From Bdellovibrio sp. (GTDB lineage Bacteria > Myxococcota > SpSt-1050): DNA of 64,000 nt. Shown here piece by piece: positions 49,603 to 58,631 of the stretch; within the stretch, counting starts at the first letter, position 1, and every line of letters begins with the position of its first letter. Under the pieces are notes generated by a model. The model was not told the origin of the DNA. It did no database searches and saw only the letters and a list, made by a program, of their open reading frames with translations. The position numbers and the translations under genes are program-made. The DNA lies in the NCBI GenBank assembly GCA_020725805.1, contig DYEF01000016.1, positions 1 to 64,000 of the forward strand, read 5' to 3'.

Positions 49603-51748
49603 CATCAATCTTCTCTCCCGATTTGGCAGGTGATAATTTACCAGATTCATTGGCCTTTGGCAAGTTTTTATTTGATGAATCATCCTCCTCATCCTCTATC
49701 TTACCGCCAGATGGTTTTGCCTTTTTCTCTGCCTCTTTCTTCTTCTGTTCCTCGGCCTTCTTCTTCTCCTCTTCGGCCTTTTTTGCGGCCTCCTCTGCCT
49801 TACGTTTCTGCTCCTCTTGTTCCTTCTTCTTCTGTTCCTCGATTCTCTTTGCCGCCTCTAACTCCTCTTTTTTCTTCTGTTCTTCCGCCCTCTTCTTCTC
49901 CTCTTCGGCCTTTTTTGCGGCCTCCTCTGCCTTACGTTTCTGCTCCTCTTGTTCCTTCTTCTTCTGTTCCTCGACCCTCTTCTTCTCCTCCTCAGCCCTG
50001 GTCTTAAGTATATCTTCAATCTCTTTCAGTCTCTCCTTTGCCTTTTCACTGTCAGGTATATAACTCAGAGCCTCTGTATAAAGGGCCTGTGCGGTCTCAT
50101 AATCCTTCTTTCTGAAAGCAGCATCAGCCTTCGGAATAACCGCATTGTACTTCTTTTCGTTTGCGGCTCTCAGTTTGGCATCTTCCTTCGCCTTCCTCTT
50201 TGCCTCCTCTTCAGCCTTCTTCTTTGCCAGAGCCTCCGCCTGAATATTCTCATCTATGGCCTTGAGTCTCTCACGCGCGAGATTGTCATCCGGAAGCAGT
50301 TTAATGCAGTCCGTAAAGAGCTTTTTGGCCTCTTCCCACTTCTTCTCAGCAAAGGCCTTTTCGGCAGCGGGTAATATCTCCTTATACTTTGCCTCTGCCT
50401 CTGCCTTCTTCTTTGCCTCCTCTTCCTGTTTGAGTTTCCTCTTCTTCTCTCTCTCAATATCGTCCTTCTTGTTCTTCAGCTTCTTCTCCGCCTCGGCAAT
50501 ATACTTTGCAACCCTCTTCCCGGCTTCCGAATTCTCATCAATACGGGATGAATAATCCCTGAGATACTTTATGGCGTCGGAATATCTCTGTATTGTATCT
50601 CTCCCTTCAAACTCCCTGTCCATATCCAGATACAGAATACCGAGGTTGAAGAGGACTTCGTACATATCGGGCTTTTCCTTGAGAAGCCCCATATATATCT
50701 TTTCGGCCTCCTCGTACTGCTTTTCGCCCCTTAAGGCATTTGCCAGATTGAGTTTTGCCTCGTAATATCTGGAATTATACCTCAGCGCTATCCTGAATTC
50801 GGTAATGGCCGCGCTGTAATCTTCTGCCTGTGAATACAGTACACCAAGGTTGTTGTGAACCTCCGGGAGGTCATACCTTATGGAGACAGCCTTCTTCAGC
50901 ATCTCGATTGCGGAAGGCAGGTTGTTGTTCTGTTTGTAGATAAAGGAATATTCTATATAAATCTTTTCGTTGTCGGGAGAAATCTCCTTTGCATTGTCAA
51001 GAATGTTCTGTGCAAGTTCATATTTCTTGTCCTTGATATAGGTACGGGCCAGCAGCACCATAGTCTCCGAGTTCTTTTCATCCACCTTAAGGGTCTTCAT
51101 TGCGTTCTTGCGGGCCTCTTCGTTCCGGTTTGTCCTGAGATAAAGCATTGTAAGGGCATTCTTGAGTTTGCTCGACCTCTTGAATTTGTTTATCTGCTGT
51201 GTGATAAACTTCTCGGCGTCCTGAGGCCTGTTCATCTTGAGATAGAGCATCATCAGATTTTCAGATGCAATAAAATAATCTTCCTTTAGTTTCAAGGCCT
51301 CGAGATAGTACTTTTCGGCGGACGCATAATCGCCTTTCCACTCGGAAATCAGAGCCATATTGTAATATGCTTTGTATAATCTGGGGTCAGTCTTGACCGC
51401 CCCTTCAAACATCTTGATTGCATCATCGGGCTTTACATACGCTACCTTGACGGCCTCATTGAATATTCCCACAGCCGTGGGATTGTATTCGGTCTTCTCC
51501 TCCTCGTCTTCCACCTTCTTTCCCACTGACTCAAGGTCTGGTCCCGTTGCCTCGTCCTCATCTATCTTCTGTGCCGGTGTCTCCTGCTTTTCCTCTTTCT
51601 TCTCTTCCTGCGGCTTTATCTCCTCCTTTACCGCCTCCTGAACAGGCTGAACGGCTACTTCCTCCTTCTTCTTACCCGTTGCGCAGGAGAATAAGGCAAC
51701 CATAACTGCCAGAATAATAAAATATTTGAAAAACGTCTTCCTGCTCAT
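49595..51748 (-). CDS. TPR lipoprotein with long K/E coiled-coil repeats, GltE/AglT-position protein
   Basis: Lipobox VALFSCATG; multiple TPRs (AYYNMALISEWKGDYASAEKYYLEALKL...); K/E/A/Q-rich C-terminal tract. Confidence 0.8.
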   Translation of the reverse strand: MSRKTFFKYFIILAVMVALFSCATGKKKEEVAVQPVQEAVKEEIKPQEEKKEEKQETPAQKIDEDEATGPDLESVGKKVEDEEEKTEYNPTAVGIFNEAVKVAYVKPDDAIKMFEGAVKTDPRLYKAYYNMALISEWKGDYASAEKYYLEALKLKEDYFIASENLMMLYLKMNRPQDAEKFITQQINKFKRSSKLKNALTMLYLRTNRNEEARKNAMKTLKVDEKNSETMVLLARTYIKDKKYELAQNILDNAKEISPDNEKIYIEYSFIYKQNNNLPSAIEMLKKAVSIRYDLPEVHNNLGVLYSQAEDYSAAITEFRIALRYNSRYYEAKLNLANALRGEKQYEEAEKIYMGLLKEKPDMYEVLFNLGILYLDMDREFEGRDTIQRYSDAIKYLRDYSSRIDENSEAGKRVAKYIAEAEKKLKNKKDDIEREKKRKLKQEEEAKKKAEAEAKYKEILPAAEKAFAEKKWEEAKKLFTDCIKLLPDDNLARERLKAIDENIQAEALAKKKAEEEAKRKAKEDAKLRAANEKKYNAVIPKADAAFRKKDYETAQALYTEALSYIPDSEKAKERLKEIEDILKTRAEEEKKRVEEQKKKEQEEQKRKAEEAAKKAEEEKKRAEEQKKKEELEAAKRIEEQKKKEQEEQKRKAEEAAKKAEEEKKKAEEQKKKEAEKKAKPSGGKIEDEEDDSSNKNLPKANESGKLSPAKSGEKIDDE
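49759..49974 (-). repeat. Exact 84-bp coding repeat, copies at 49759-49842 and 49891-49974
   Basis: Identical nucleotide stretch, 132-bp (44-codon) offset, encodes EEQKKKEQEEQKRKAEEAAKKAEEEKK. Confidence 0.85.
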
Positions 51749-51754
51749 AAAATC

Positions 51755-54700
51755 CTATTCTTCATCAATCTTGCCCGAATCCTTTTTGGTCTCATTGGGT
51801 TTGCCGGGTTCCTTCTTTATCTCTTCCTTCTTTGGTTCTTCCTTCTTGTCAGGCTGTTTCTTGGGTTCTTCCTCGGCATCGATCTTCCCACCCTCACCCT
51901 GTTTTGCCTGTTTGACCTCCGGAGCCTTTTCCTGTTGCGGGGACGGCGGCGCCTTCTTTTCCTCCACCTTCTGGACAGGCGGCTCGGCCTCGTCTCTCAG
52001 CATATCAACCTTTGTAATCACATCAAATGAATTGACCGCCACAAAATCCTCGGTAATCAGATTTATCGGGTCCTTCATAAGTGGATACTTGTTGGGAGAG
52101 AGTTTGTTCAGACTCTCGAGGGTCTTTTTGGTCCATTCATTTACCACCTTCAGTTCGATTGCCTTCTTTCTTGCCTTTTCATAAAGGGCAATCGCCGCCT
52201 CCTCAATGGGTGCGGCAAATTCAGAGAGCGAACTCTTGTAGACTATCTGCTCTTCTTCGGTCTTCAGTTCCTTCGGAATCGGTGCCTCATAGAAAGATTC
52301 GGCAAATCTCTGCTTGGCATAACCCATTTTGTACATAGCTGCCAGAATCCATTCACCTACGAGATACTTTGCAATATTGGCATAAGCCTCTTCGACCTTC
52401 AGGTTCCATTTTGCCTTGTCGTTGAGCTGCTGTTTCAGTATCTTGGTGTTCTGGGTCCCTCCTATCTTTATTCTCTCGTACTGCTCAAAGAGTTCCTCTG
52501 CCTTCATAAATTCACACTTGGCGGCAAGATATGCCGGTTTGTTATTACCTGCGGGGAGTTTCCTCTTTTCGAATTCTGAGATTGTCCTGTCATAATACTG
52601 TTTTGCAAGTTTCTGATTCTTTAGTTTCTCATAAGTCTCACCGATTTTGAATGTGAGTTCAACGATGGTCCCTCCCTGCTTGGCATCCTTATAATATTTG
52701 CTTATATATCTCTCGGCGGTTTTAATCAGGTTATTGTAATCCTTCGCCTTTTCATACACGATTATGGATTTGTAGAATGCAAAAGGAGCCTTTTCGTGAT
52801 TCGGAAACATCTCTGCAAATCTTACGTATTGCTTTGCCGCCTCTTCATACCTCTGGAGATTCTCAAGAGCATTTGCCGCATTGAACAGAGCGGGTGCGCG
52901 ATTCTTGGATTCAGGGTACTTTTCCACGAGCATAAGGTAGTTGTTGATAGCTTCCTCAAACTTGAACCCGTTCTCCTGATTGTAGGCCACCTTGAAGAGT
53001 GCTTCGTCGGCAAATGATGACTTAGGATATTCCTTGAATATCCTCTCGTAAACGGTGGCGGCCGATTCGAATCTGCGGGACATCTCGAACGAATAGGCTG
53101 CGTTCTGCAACGCCTTATCGGCATATTCGTGCTTCGGTTTCTTATTGACAAACTTGATCAGTTCGGCAGCCGCCTCTTCATATTTCTTTGCCTCAAACAA
53201 GTTCATCGCGTGTGAAAAGAGCGCTCCTCCCTCGAGGATATTCATCTCTTCGTTGAATTTTTCATCTCCGAATCCGCGCTTCTGATAGTCTTCGGTAACC
53301 TTCGCGAGATTCAGCCAGTCCTTATAAACGAGATATGTCTGCGTAATGAGACGGGCGGCAACCTTTGCCCTCTCGCTCTTGGGATACTTATCGATAATAA
53401 ACCCGAGCCTCGTCCTTGCCTCATCCAGATGAAATCTCTGGTAATAAACAAGTGCGAGGGTAAACTGATAATCGGGAACCTTCTCGTAATCGGGGTAGTT
53501 TTTGATAACGTATTCTATTGCCGCAATATATTTTGTCCTGAGTTCGTCAATCGGCAGAGGCTTTATCTGGGCGGGGTCCTTTATATCCTTTGCCTGCCAG
53601 GTCTGATACTCCTCTATCTTCTTCTCCTTCAGAAGCCTGTTTATTTCATCCTCATATGCGACAGGGGCATAGATAGCAGATTCCTTCTTGTACTGGGTCC
53701 CGGCCGGTGAATCCCTCACATTCTCATATTCCCTCGCGGCGTCCAGAAATCTCATTGAATAATAGAGGGCATCTGCATAGTAATAATTCATCTCGTATGC
53801 CTCTTTCGAGTTTTTGAACATTCTCAGATATTCGGCATACGCATCAGCGGCCTTTTTGAAATAAGTCAGAGCCTCTTCCTGCTTACCGGCGTTCTTATAA
53901 AACTGTGCCTGCTGGTGGATATACAGTGCAGCCGTATAAAGTGCCTTCTCTATGAGAGTATTGGCATTCGCCCTCGCCTCCGGGTCATCCTTGTTGCGCT
54001 TGAACCACTCCGAATTCTCGGAATAATTCTGAACGAGCAGCATCCTCTCCTTAGATGCAGCCTCGTTGTCCTTCTCGCCGATAAGATAACAGTTTATTAT
54101 CTTCTCCTGAATCAGGGGTGCCTGCGGTGAATACGGGTCGAGCGTCAGGTAATGCCTGTATGCCTCAACCGCCGCTGCAAAATTCGACTTACCCTCGAGC
54201 ACAAGTCCCGGAGTCTGATATAAGAGATCTCCCATCTCCAGAGTAACTTCCTTCTCATAGGGAGGATTCTTGCGCTGTTTGAAAAACTCGATCAGTCTGC
54301 CGACACCCGATTCTGTCCAGTGGTCATCGGCAAAAGCGATAGCAATATATTTGATGGATTCCGGTCTCATCTCTGACTGGAGTTTTATGTCAGTACCCTT
54401 TTTGGCATCATAAAATTCTATCAGGTCGGCAAAGAGATTTACAGCCTTCTTCAGGTCATCCTTACGGTAATAGGTCCAGGCCATCTTATACAGGGCATTC
54501 GGATATAAAATGCTCTCCTTGTCGGCCATTGCCATTTGGTAAGACTCAATAGCCTTATCAAGCTCGGGTGGATCGGCATCGTCGAAATAATAGTTACCTA
54601 TACGCATATATGTTTCGGCATAGAATTTGCTCTTTGGATAATTGTTGACGAGTTTGTAGAATACCTCGACCGCCTCCTTCTTCTCGTCCTGTTCGTAGAG

Positions 54701-55435
54701 GGCGTAGCCTAGGAGATAATATACCGCATCCATATACTGATACTTAGGGAAATCTGCTATTATCCGTTGATACAGCTTGATACAGTTCTCGAGTCTCTTC
54801 CTCGGTTTCTCGGGAAGTGCCTTTATCTTACCGTCATCATAATCCTTTTCGAGCTGTGCATAGTTGTCGGTTGCTGCAAAGTATTCATCAGTTGCCTTTT
54901 CGAAATAGAGTTCGGCAAGTCTGAACATAGCGTGCGGCGTATATCTCGGGTCGTTCGGATATTTCCTGAGAAACTCCTCAAGCCTTGCAATGACCGTCTC
55001 TCTCAGCGCCCGCTGCTCGGCCTCGAGCTGCTGAACGGATTTGTCATAAAGACCGGAGATACTCTCACGCTTTGTATCTCTCTTGAGTTTAACGACTGTG
55101 ACTATCTCCTGCTTATATTCATTGGCTGCCTTTTCGAACTGCTCTACAACCTGAGTAACCTCTTTTACAAGTCTTTCGTATTCGCTTTCGGGCTTTGCAG
55201 GCTGTGTCTGGACATTATCCGTCTTTTTGTCTTCTGCCTTAACCTCCTGTGTTTTGGCTGCCTCAGCATTATCCTTCTTATCTGACTTCACATCCTTCTT
55301 CGGGTCTTCCTTTCCTGGTTCACACTTCTTTGCAGGCTCATCCTTACACTCCTCCTGCTGGGCAAAAAGACCTGATGAAAAGAAAACCATCAGAATCAAA
55401 ACAAAAAGCAGACTTTTATACCTTAAGCAAACCAT
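51755..55435 (-). CDS. Giant secreted TPR protein, GltD/AgmU-like
   Basis: 1226 aa; signal peptide; LEEFLRKYPNDPRYTPHAMFRLAELYFEKATDEYF; many TPR/YfiO-like units; K/E/P-rich tail ending SGKIDEE. Confidence 0.8.
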   Translation of the reverse strand: MVCLRYKSLLFVLILMVFFSSGLFAQQEECKDEPAKKCEPGKEDPKKDVKSDKKDNAEAAKTQEVKAEDKKTDNVQTQPAKPESEYERLVKEVTQVVEQFEKAANEYKQEIVTVVKLKRDTKRESISGLYDKSVQQLEAEQRALRETVIARLEEFLRKYPNDPRYTPHAMFRLAELYFEKATDEYFAATDNYAQLEKDYDDGKIKALPEKPRKRLENCIKLYQRIIADFPKYQYMDAVYYLLGYALYEQDEKKEAVEVFYKLVNNYPKSKFYAETYMRIGNYYFDDADPPELDKAIESYQMAMADKESILYPNALYKMAWTYYRKDDLKKAVNLFADLIEFYDAKKGTDIKLQSEMRPESIKYIAIAFADDHWTESGVGRLIEFFKQRKNPPYEKEVTLEMGDLLYQTPGLVLEGKSNFAAAVEAYRHYLTLDPYSPQAPLIQEKIINCYLIGEKDNEAASKERMLLVQNYSENSEWFKRNKDDPEARANANTLIEKALYTAALYIHQQAQFYKNAGKQEEALTYFKKAADAYAEYLRMFKNSKEAYEMNYYYADALYYSMRFLDAAREYENVRDSPAGTQYKKESAIYAPVAYEDEINRLLKEKKIEEYQTWQAKDIKDPAQIKPLPIDELRTKYIAAIEYVIKNYPDYEKVPDYQFTLALVYYQRFHLDEARTRLGFIIDKYPKSERAKVAARLITQTYLVYKDWLNLAKVTEDYQKRGFGDEKFNEEMNILEGGALFSHAMNLFEAKKYEEAAAELIKFVNKKPKHEYADKALQNAAYSFEMSRRFESAATVYERIFKEYPKSSFADEALFKVAYNQENGFKFEEAINNYLMLVEKYPESKNRAPALFNAANALENLQRYEEAAKQYVRFAEMFPNHEKAPFAFYKSIIVYEKAKDYNNLIKTAERYISKYYKDAKQGGTIVELTFKIGETYEKLKNQKLAKQYYDRTISEFEKRKLPAGNNKPAYLAAKCEFMKAEELFEQYERIKIGGTQNTKILKQQLNDKAKWNLKVEEAYANIAKYLVGEWILAAMYKMGYAKQRFAESFYEAPIPKELKTEEEQIVYKSSLSEFAAPIEEAAIALYEKARKKAIELKVVNEWTKKTLESLNKLSPNKYPLMKDPINLITEDFVAVNSFDVITKVDMLRDEAEPPVQKVEEKKAPPSPQQEKAPEVKQAKQGEGGKIDAEEEPKKQPDKKEEPKKEEIKKEPGKPNETKKDSGKIDEE

Positions 55436-55438
55436 AAC

Positions 55439-57796
55439 CTACTTCTCGATATCAAATTCAAACTCTTCCTGAACAGACCTCAGCTCCTTATCCTGATCAT
55501 CTCTCAGCTTACCGATTTTCTTGTCTATCTCTTCCTTCTGCTTCCATGCCACGTCCACAAGCCCCACATCTGCCTTCAGCACAAGGTCCGAGAATAGCTT
55601 ATTGACCTGCCTGAAACCTGCGTATCCTATCTTCCCGATAAGCTCCTTCGAATCCTCTGTCATCTGGGAGGCTATCTTCCTGTAATCCTCGAGATTCTTC
55701 TTCTCCCTCTCGATTACCTCTGTAAGCGCCTTGACCTTCTTGTCGACAATCGCATCTATCCTCGAATCGAATTTCCTGAATTCATCATCATACTGATTGA
55801 GTCTTGAAATCAGATTATCCACCCTGTTGAGCAGTTTTGTATCTTCCTGAGAGAGCCTGTTCTTGAAATTGTCAAGCATCTTTCTCTCTTCATCTTCTAC
55901 CTTCTTGAGTTCCGCTCTCCTGTTCTGGTCTTCCGACAGAACGCTCAGGGCTCCGATCTTACCCCTCTCCTTCTTTATCTCGCCGGTGTAGAAGACTATA
56001 TCCTGCTCTATTGCGCTGACGTTGTTCCACTCGGTTTTTATCTTCGCTGCAAAATCCTCCTCCTGCTCCTTGTTCCCGAGTTTGCCTTTGTTATCATTGA
56101 GCCATTTTTCCACAGCAAATAGCTGTGCCTTCATCCCCTCGACTGCCACCGTGAGCTGATGTATGACCTTTTCGATTGCCGATATCTTCTTTACAATCTC
56201 ACGTTCTTTTTCTTCGAGTTCCTTTGCACCCTTCGGAAGCGAATCCACAATCTGTTTCAGTTCCTCCTTCTTCTTCTTTATCTCGTCGAGATTCCTGCGT
56301 TCTTCCGGAGACACATATTTGCCGACAATCTCAGTCCTTACATTTGCAAGCTGCATCCTGATTTCGTCAAGACCAATCTTTATATCCGCCGCCTTGAGCT
56401 TCGAATCCCTCAGTGACGGAAAGATTACAACCTTATCTGCACTCTTCAGCTTTGCCTCAATCGCATCTGCCATAACTACTATCTCGTCGATTGAGGTCAC
56501 ATTGCCTTTTATATCGGTGGCTATCCCGAGCGCCTTTTTGACTTTGTTGTCTGTAGATGCCCAGTTGAAAGCCACAGGCGGCAGAACCTTCTTCAGCGCC
56601 ATCCCGTCCGGCTCCCTCAGAAGGAGTTCCTCGAAGTACTGAACAGGATTATCCTTCTCTTCCAGAATCGAATGAAGCTGTTCCTTGACGGGATAGTATC
56701 TGTCCACCATCTCCTGAAAATTCTCCGTGGCAGAGCCGTATTCGCCGAGTTTCATTATTACCGAACCGTAAAGAGCCTTGGCATTCAGAAGCGCAGGTGT
56801 CTCGTTCGTGGAAAGCAGCATTATCTCAAGTGTCTGCTTTGCCTTCTGATACTCACCGGACTTCACATATATCCATGATATTTCGTACAATGCCTCTTCG
56901 AAATGGACAGAATCCCTCGGGATTCCCTGATATGCATCCAGTGCCTCCGGATACTTGTTGAGCTCGTAGTAAAGTCTTCCGATTGCCAGTACGGCCTGCT
57001 CCTTTATATCCCTGTGCTCCGGAGTCTGCGCCTCGAGAGTCTGAATATTTTTAAATATCCCAAGCGCATTATCGTAATTCTTCTTCTTTACATCGATCAC
57101 ACCCAGATAGAAACGGGAGTTAATATAATATTCCGAATTCCTGTCGATAAGATTGAAAATCTCGACCGCCCTCGAAAGGTCTCCCCTCTTGTAAAGGGTC
57201 TTGCCCAGTGTAAAGTATATACCGCTCGTTATGGCCGAGTTGGGAAGCTGCTTGACTATACCGAAATATTTCTCAAGACCTTCGTAGTTGTTTGTAATAG
57301 CAGATATCTGGATGACCCTCTCCAGGGCTGTATAGAAATACTTCTTGTCTCCCTTATTAATCAGTTTATTGAAGTAATTGCGGGAACCGTAGTAATTCTT
57401 GATTTTATAAAGGGATTCTGCGAGCAGATTGACGGCATCCCAGTACTGAGGCTCCTTCTCGTTTGCAGGATCTTCCACTATATCGTAAACGAGCACCGAG
57501 GCTGCCTGATAATCCTGCAGATAAAAGAGTGTCTCGGCCCTCGCATATCTCTTGGAAAACCTCTCTATATCCAGCGACATCTCCTCGGGAATGATACTCT
57601 CCTTGAGAATAAAATTCATTGTCTGTTCAAGCGAGTACATCCTTTTCTCCAGGGCATCCAGCCTCGAAGGTATACTATTATCCTGAGCCATTGCAAAGGT
57701 CTGAAGAATTATCAGAATTGTCAGTACCCGTAATAACATATCCTGTTTCACCAAAGATTTATTTCGACGATACCGGAATACTCTTCTTCTCTTCAA
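55439..57796 (-). CDS. TPR + coiled-coil exported protein
   Basis: Hydrophobic N-terminus, TPR units to about residue 350, then long coiled coil. Confidence 0.7.
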   Translation of the reverse strand: MKRRRVFRYRRNKSLVKQDMLLRVLTILIILQTFAMAQDNSIPSRLDALEKRMYSLEQTMNFILKESIIPEEMSLDIERFSKRYARAETLFYLQDYQAASVLVYDIVEDPANEKEPQYWDAVNLLAESLYKIKNYYGSRNYFNKLINKGDKKYFYTALERVIQISAITNNYEGLEKYFGIVKQLPNSAITSGIYFTLGKTLYKRGDLSRAVEIFNLIDRNSEYYINSRFYLGVIDVKKKNYDNALGIFKNIQTLEAQTPEHRDIKEQAVLAIGRLYYELNKYPEALDAYQGIPRDSVHFEEALYEISWIYVKSGEYQKAKQTLEIMLLSTNETPALLNAKALYGSVIMKLGEYGSATENFQEMVDRYYPVKEQLHSILEEKDNPVQYFEELLLREPDGMALKKVLPPVAFNWASTDNKVKKALGIATDIKGNVTSIDEIVVMADAIEAKLKSADKVVIFPSLRDSKLKAADIKIGLDEIRMQLANVRTEIVGKYVSPEERRNLDEIKKKKEELKQIVDSLPKGAKELEEKEREIVKKISAIEKVIHQLTVAVEGMKAQLFAVEKWLNDNKGKLGNKEQEEDFAAKIKTEWNNVSAIEQDIVFYTGEIKKERGKIGALSVLSEDQNRRAELKKVEDEERKMLDNFKNRLSQEDTKLLNRVDNLISRLNQYDDEFRKFDSRIDAIVDKKVKALTEVIEREKKNLEDYRKIASQMTEDSKELIGKIGYAGFRQVNKLFSDLVLKADVGLVDVAWKQKEEIDKKIGKLRDDQDKELRSVQEEFEFDIEK

Positions 57797-58586
57797 CTAC
57801 CGGTTTTATCTCCACATCAAATCTGACCGCCGGCCTGTCCTTGAGGTCAGTAGTCAGACTCCCCTTTTCGTATGCTACAACCTTTACTTTCGTTATTTTA
57901 CCTTCCTCGACATAAAAAGTGTAACTGGATTTTACCTTGAACTTATACTGATTCAGATATGAAAAGAGACCGAATCCGTTACCTCTGTAAACCAGATATA
58001 CGCTGACTGTATGATTGCCCGGGACCATACTCGACGACGGAAGTATTTCAAAGATATCTGTGTTCTCCAGCGAGCCGTCCTGATTGACCTTACTGAAGAT
58101 CTGGGTTCCGTCAAGTGAGAAGGAAATGGACTCAATCTTAAAGGAGGAGCCCATCTGGTTGTTGAAGAGCATATTTATCTTGGCACCCGATATCTTGCCC
58201 ATAAGGACGGTCTCCTGCAAGAGTGTAAGCCTTGCCTTGGACCTGAAAACCCGCTCTTTCAGTTCGTTTACCTTCTCCTCGAGATTCTTTATCTGAATGG
58301 TATAAGCCTCATTCATAACATTGGCATCATCTCCTACCTGAGCCTTCGGTGCCGTCTGGGGAGCTGTATCCGAGTTCTTCACGTCGTCGGCCTGTTCTGC
58401 CTTAACCTCGGTAACCGGCTGGGCAGGGGTGGTATTCTGTGAAGGATTTCCCTGTGCAGACACCAGAGACGGGCAGATAATAATTAAAACAATACAATAA
58501 AGAACAGGTTTTCTGAATATGCAGGCCATTCTTAAACCCCTTTCGAGTATAAGACAATATAGGGCTTTTAACAAAATAAAATCCAA
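57759..58586 (-). CDS. Secreted protein of a family seen beside myxobacterial TPR genes
   Basis: Signal peptide near MACIFRKPVLYCIVLIIICPSLVSAQ; FSLDGTQIFSKVNQDGSLENTDIFEI...GNHTVSVYLVYRGNGFGLFSYLNQYKFKVKSSYTF. Confidence 0.6.
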   Translation of the reverse strand: MDFILLKALYCLILERGLRMACIFRKPVLYCIVLIIICPSLVSAQGNPSQNTTPAQPVTEVKAEQADDVKNSDTAPQTAPKAQVGDDANVMNEAYTIQIKNLEEKVNELKERVFRSKARLTLLQETVLMGKISGAKINMLFNNQMGSSFKIESISFSLDGTQIFSKVNQDGSLENTDIFEILPSSSMVPGNHTVSVYLVYRGNGFGLFSYLNQYKFKVKSSYTFYVEEGKITKVKVVAYEKGSLTTDLKDRPAVRFDVEIKPVVEEKKSIPVSSK

Positions 58587-58631
58587 ATGTCAAAAAAGAA
58601 ATAACATTTTATTTAAAACATTCATTATTAC

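Noticed and set aside
49623-50063. Ser/Phe-rich plus-strand ORFs over the K/E coiled-coil tract (also 49630..50007, 50256..50555)
   Set aside because: Antisense shadow of GAA/AAG-rich coding; low-complexity, no RBS, opposite strand clearly coding
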